From assembly GCF_015222005.1 (NCBI RefSeq), contig NZ_JADFFL010000003.1, positions 558,001-622,000 of the forward strand: a DNA stretch of 64,000 nucleotides. The letters run 5' to 3'. Each line of letters begins with the position of its first letter. Position 1 is the stretch's first letter. The notes below the pieces were generated by a model. That model worked only from the letters and a program-made list of their open reading frames with translations. It did not search any database and had not been told where the DNA came from. Positions 61,865-64,000 of the stretch are shown piece after piece. Source of the DNA: Mucilaginibacter myungsuensis. Lineage in GTDB: Bacteria; Bacteroidota; Bacteroidia; Sphingobacteriales; Sphingobacteriaceae. The translations under genes were made by a program, and so were the position numbers.

Positions 61865-62874
61865 TATAAACGTGTGTCTCTTTCAAATTGTTCCTTATTC
61901 GCTTCCAGCAATTGCGGGTTAGTTTTAACCACCGGCAGCGGCTTCATAGTGTCGTAATGGTTCGAGCTGATCACCGACTTGTTAGATATCTTGGTCGGCG
62001 CTTCGATCACCCAATCACTGGTCTGCTTTTTATCAAAGCGACAAGTGTTGCAGATAAACTCTTCAACCTCGCCATACTGATCTTTGCGGGCAGTTACGCG
62101 GATAACTTCTTCACCTTTGTACCAAAGGGTCACTTTACCATTACATTTCTCGTGGTCGCAATCGCGGTGAGCCTGTACCGGCTTAGTGAACCAAACACGG
62201 TTCTTAAAGCGGAAGGTCTTATCGGTCAAAGCACCTACCGGACAAACATCTATCACGTTACCAGAAAAATCGTTATCTATAGCCTTGCTGATGTAAGTTG
62301 ATATCTCGGAGTGGTCACCACGGTTCAATACACCATGTAAACGGGTATTGGTGATCTGATCAGCAGTGAACACGCAACGGTAGCAAAGGATGCAACGCGT
62401 CATGTGCAATTGGATCTTATCGCCAAGGTCAACTTTCTCGAAAGTACGGCGATCAAATTCGTAGCGGGTTTTAGCACGACCGTGCTCATAACCTAAGTCT
62501 TGCAGGTGGCATTCGCCGGCTTGGTCACATACCGGGCAATCCAGCGGGTGGTTAAGCAACAACATCTCTACTACACCCTTACGTGCCTCAACAACCTCAG
62601 GCGAAGTGATGTTCTTTACCTCCATACCATCCATCACCGTGGTGCGGCATGATGCTACCAACTTAGGCATCGGGCGCGGGTCTTTCTCCGAACCTTTGCT
62701 TACCTGCACCAAACAGGTACGGCATTTACCGCCGCTACCTTCCAGCTTAGAGTAATAGCACATCGCAGGCGGAACAATATCACCACCGATCTGCCTTGCG
62801 GCATTCAGGATGCTTGTACCAGCCTCTACCTCTACGGTAATGCCATCAATTGTTACTTTATGTTTATCTGACAT
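61864..62874 (-). CDS. nuoG: NADH-quinone oxidoreductase subunit G, short form
   Basis: Iron-sulfur subunit of complex I. The 336-residue protein covers only the N-terminal part of the family: [2Fe-2S] cysteines in MCYYSKLEGSGGKCRTCLV, the Cys/His set in CPVCDQAGECHLQDLGYEHG and the third cluster in CILCYRCVF (plus VIDVCPVGALTDK). The molybdopterin-oxidoreductase domain found in E. coli NuoG (about 900 residues) is missing, as in other Bacteroidota that I recall. Its C-terminus is in a basic region. It overlaps nuoH by one base. Confidence 0.95.
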   Translation of the reverse strand: MSDKHKVTIDGITVEVEAGTSILNAARQIGGDIVPPAMCYYSKLEGSGGKCRTCLVQVSKGSEKDPRPMPKLVASCRTTVMDGMEVKNITSPEVVEARKGVVEMLLLNHPLDCPVCDQAGECHLQDLGYEHGRAKTRYEFDRRTFEKVDLGDKIQLHMTRCILCYRCVFTADQITNTRLHGVLNRGDHSEISTYISKAIDNDFSGNVIDVCPVGALTDKTFRFKNRVWFTKPVQAHRDCDHEKCNGKVTLWYKGEEVIRVTARKDQYGEVEEFICNTCRFDKKQTSDWVIEAPTKISNKSVISSNHYDTMKPLPVVKTNPQLLEANKEQFERDTRL

Positions 62875-62906
62875 TTTATATTCGTCAAAATCTATTCTTC
62901 TAATTC

Positions 62907-63503
62907 TTACAGCAAGTCTCTGAACACATCATCCATTGCCAATTCAAAACCCGGTAGTATTGGAGTAGTTAAAGTATCACCACCTGTTAGCGCGCGCCCT
63001 TCAGTTGCAAACTTACCGTTAGTATCAAGCACATACCGCACTAACGATTGCTCTGAAGGATATACCACCCAATATTCCTTTACACCGAATTCCTCGTAAA
63101 GGTCATATTTAGTTTTAAGCTCCTTACTACTGTTGCCAGTTGATAAAACCTCGACAATAATATCGGGAGCTCCTAAACAACTCCTTGGATCGGCCATTTT
63201 AGCCATATCGCAAACTACACACACGTCAGGCTGAACAACGTTCTTAACCTTCTTGTCACTTGTCTCGTCCCTTACCAGCCTTACATCAAAAGGAGCCATA
63301 AAAACCTTACAGTTCTGTCCTTTTAAAAAGTGATGCAATTCAGCAAAAATGCTACCTGCGATCAATTGATGATTCCCTGTCGGGGCCGGACTCATCTTGA
63401 ATATCTTACCCTTGATCAGCTCCAAACGCTCCTCAAAACGCCAGGAGTAATAATCCGCGTAGGTGTAAGATTTCGATAAGTCCAGATCATCAATGCTGTT
63501 CAT
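62907..63503 (-). CDS. Uma2 family (DUF820) endonuclease-like protein
   Basis: A 198-residue PD-(D/E)XK-fold protein. SPAPTGNHQLIAGSIFAELH is the N-terminal part; NVVQPDVCVVCDMAKMADPR holds the conserved PDV, and APDIIVEVLSTGNSSKELKT, YDLYEEFGVKEYWVVYPSEQ hold the D...E-x-L and lysine of the active site. The family has no proven role and is often spread by duplication in cyanobacteria and Bacteroidota. Here it sits inside the nuo operon, 12 bases after nuoF and 32 before nuoG, on the same strand. It has no link to complex I that I know. Confidence 0.9.
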   Translation of the reverse strand: MNSIDDLDLSKSYTYADYYSWRFEERLELIKGKIFKMSPAPTGNHQLIAGSIFAELHHFLKGQNCKVFMAPFDVRLVRDETSDKKVKNVVQPDVCVVCDMAKMADPRSCLGAPDIIVEVLSTGNSSKELKTKYDLYEEFGVKEYWVVYPSEQSLVRYVLDTNGKFATEGRALTGGDTLTTPILPGFELAMDDVFRDLL

Positions 63504-63515
63504 ATCCTTTTAAGT

Positions 63516-64000
63516 TTATGCCGCTGTTTCTTCTTTCTTCGGCAACGGGTCAGCATAATGCGCCAATCCAAAATTCCTTGTTGTCGCTTCACTCGGATGC
63601 GTTACGTGCCATTCAAACTCGTCCCTAAAGTGGCGGATAGCACTGGCTACCGGCCATGCCGCCGCGTCACCTAACGGACAAATGGTGTTACCTTCTATCT
63701 TTTTAGATACATCAACCAACAGGTCGATGTCGCTCATCTTGCCATGGCCATGCTCTAAGCGGTGCAATACTTTCTCCATCCAACCGGTACCTTCGCGGCA
63801 AGGAGAACATTGTCCGCAACTTTCGTGATGGTAGAAACGGGTGAAGTTCCAGGTATTGCGTACGATACACTGATCCTCGTCATAAGCGATAAAGCCGCCC
63901 GAACCTAACATGGTACCGGTAGCAAAACCACCGTCAGACAGTGATTCGTAACTCATTAAGCGGGCTTCGCCATTAGCTGTTTTAAAGAACAGGTTATTTG
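63516..64000 (-). CDS. nuoF: NADH-quinone oxidoreductase subunit F, C-terminal part
   Basis: Only the last 161 codons are in the window; the frame is open to base 64000 with no start. SYESLSDGGFATGTMLGSGG and YHHESCGQCSPCREGTGWM hold the [4Fe-4S] N3 ligands CGQCSPC, with the fourth Cys in GNTICPLGDAAAWPVASAI. In the whole protein the N-terminus binds FMN and NADH. It precedes the Uma2 gene by 12 bases. The rest of complex I (nuoA-E) lies outside the window. Confidence 0.95.
   Translation of the reverse strand, partial: NNLFFKTANGEARLMSYESLSDGGFATGTMLGSGGFIAYDEDQCIVRNTWNFTRFYHHESCGQCSPCREGTGWMEKVLHRLEHGHGKMSDIDLLVDVSKKIEGNTICPLGDAAAWPVASAIRHFRDEFEWHVTHPSEATTRNFGLAHYADPLPKKEETAA

Noticed and set aside
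1-64000. tRNA, rRNA, transposase or phage genes
   Set aside because: No such sequence was recognised on either strand; palindromic elements carry no ORF.

Overview
The window looks like a chromosome segment from a Bacteroidota bacterium of the Sphingobacteriaceae; Mucilaginibacter or a close relative is my best guess, an inference without any database search. The evidence is: promoters of the Bacteroidota type (-7 box TAnnTTTG, most often TATCTTTG), almost no Shine-Dalgarno sequences, a PorV/GldJ pair of the type IX secretion/gliding system, a split NADH dehydrogenase operon with a short NuoG, LVIVD lipoproteins, a TlpA-type thioredoxin lipoprotein-like enzyme, a stand-alone TonB plug domain and a GH18-deacetylase-glycosyltransferase fusion.

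Layout. 1-9588: a partial S41 peptidase, dnaK, a small secreted/LVIVD lipoprotein/outer-membrane protein cluster, an AraC regulator and two tandem SDR oxidoreductases. 9586-26112: the large ribosomal protein block, read leftward from rplC to rplQ (S10, spc and alpha operons) with secY, map, infA and rpoA. It starts at rplC (no rpsJ), is broken by a terminator plus a new promoter between rpsN and rpsH, and is sprinkled with hairpin-forming short-word repeats in its gaps. 26465-31799: a TlpA-type protein converging on a four-gene glycan operon (flippase, two methyltransferases, glycosyltransferase). 31998-34512: typA/bipA and a DUF2281/PIN toxin-antitoxin pair whose toxin is frameshifted. 34698-36397: a lipoprotein and an esterase, with a decayed second copy of the esterase 3' end between them.

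36614-42036 is the most unusual region: esterase, ATP-grasp ligase with a histone-H1-like Lys/Ala tail, COG2170 carboxylate-amine ligase, class I glutamine-amidotransferase-like protein and a second, differently organised ATP-grasp protein, all on the plus strand. This reads as a pathway that builds (and trims) an unknown peptide- or amide-bonded small molecule. It is followed by a FeoB-associated small protein with a promoter that seems to give a leaderless mRNA, and a 1122-residue three-enzyme envelope glycan protein.

45790-64000: TonB-plug protein, porV-ispF divergent from gldJ, then a six-gene leftward operon (dedA, ppa, CNNM/CorC-type protein, rsmE, DUF4159, biotin carrier) and the leftward nuoF-[Uma2]-nuoG-H-I-J-K-L-M-N operon, ending in a strong terminator at 54449-54476 and running off the right edge inside nuoF. 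No rRNA, tRNA, CRISPR array, transposase or prophage gene was seen.
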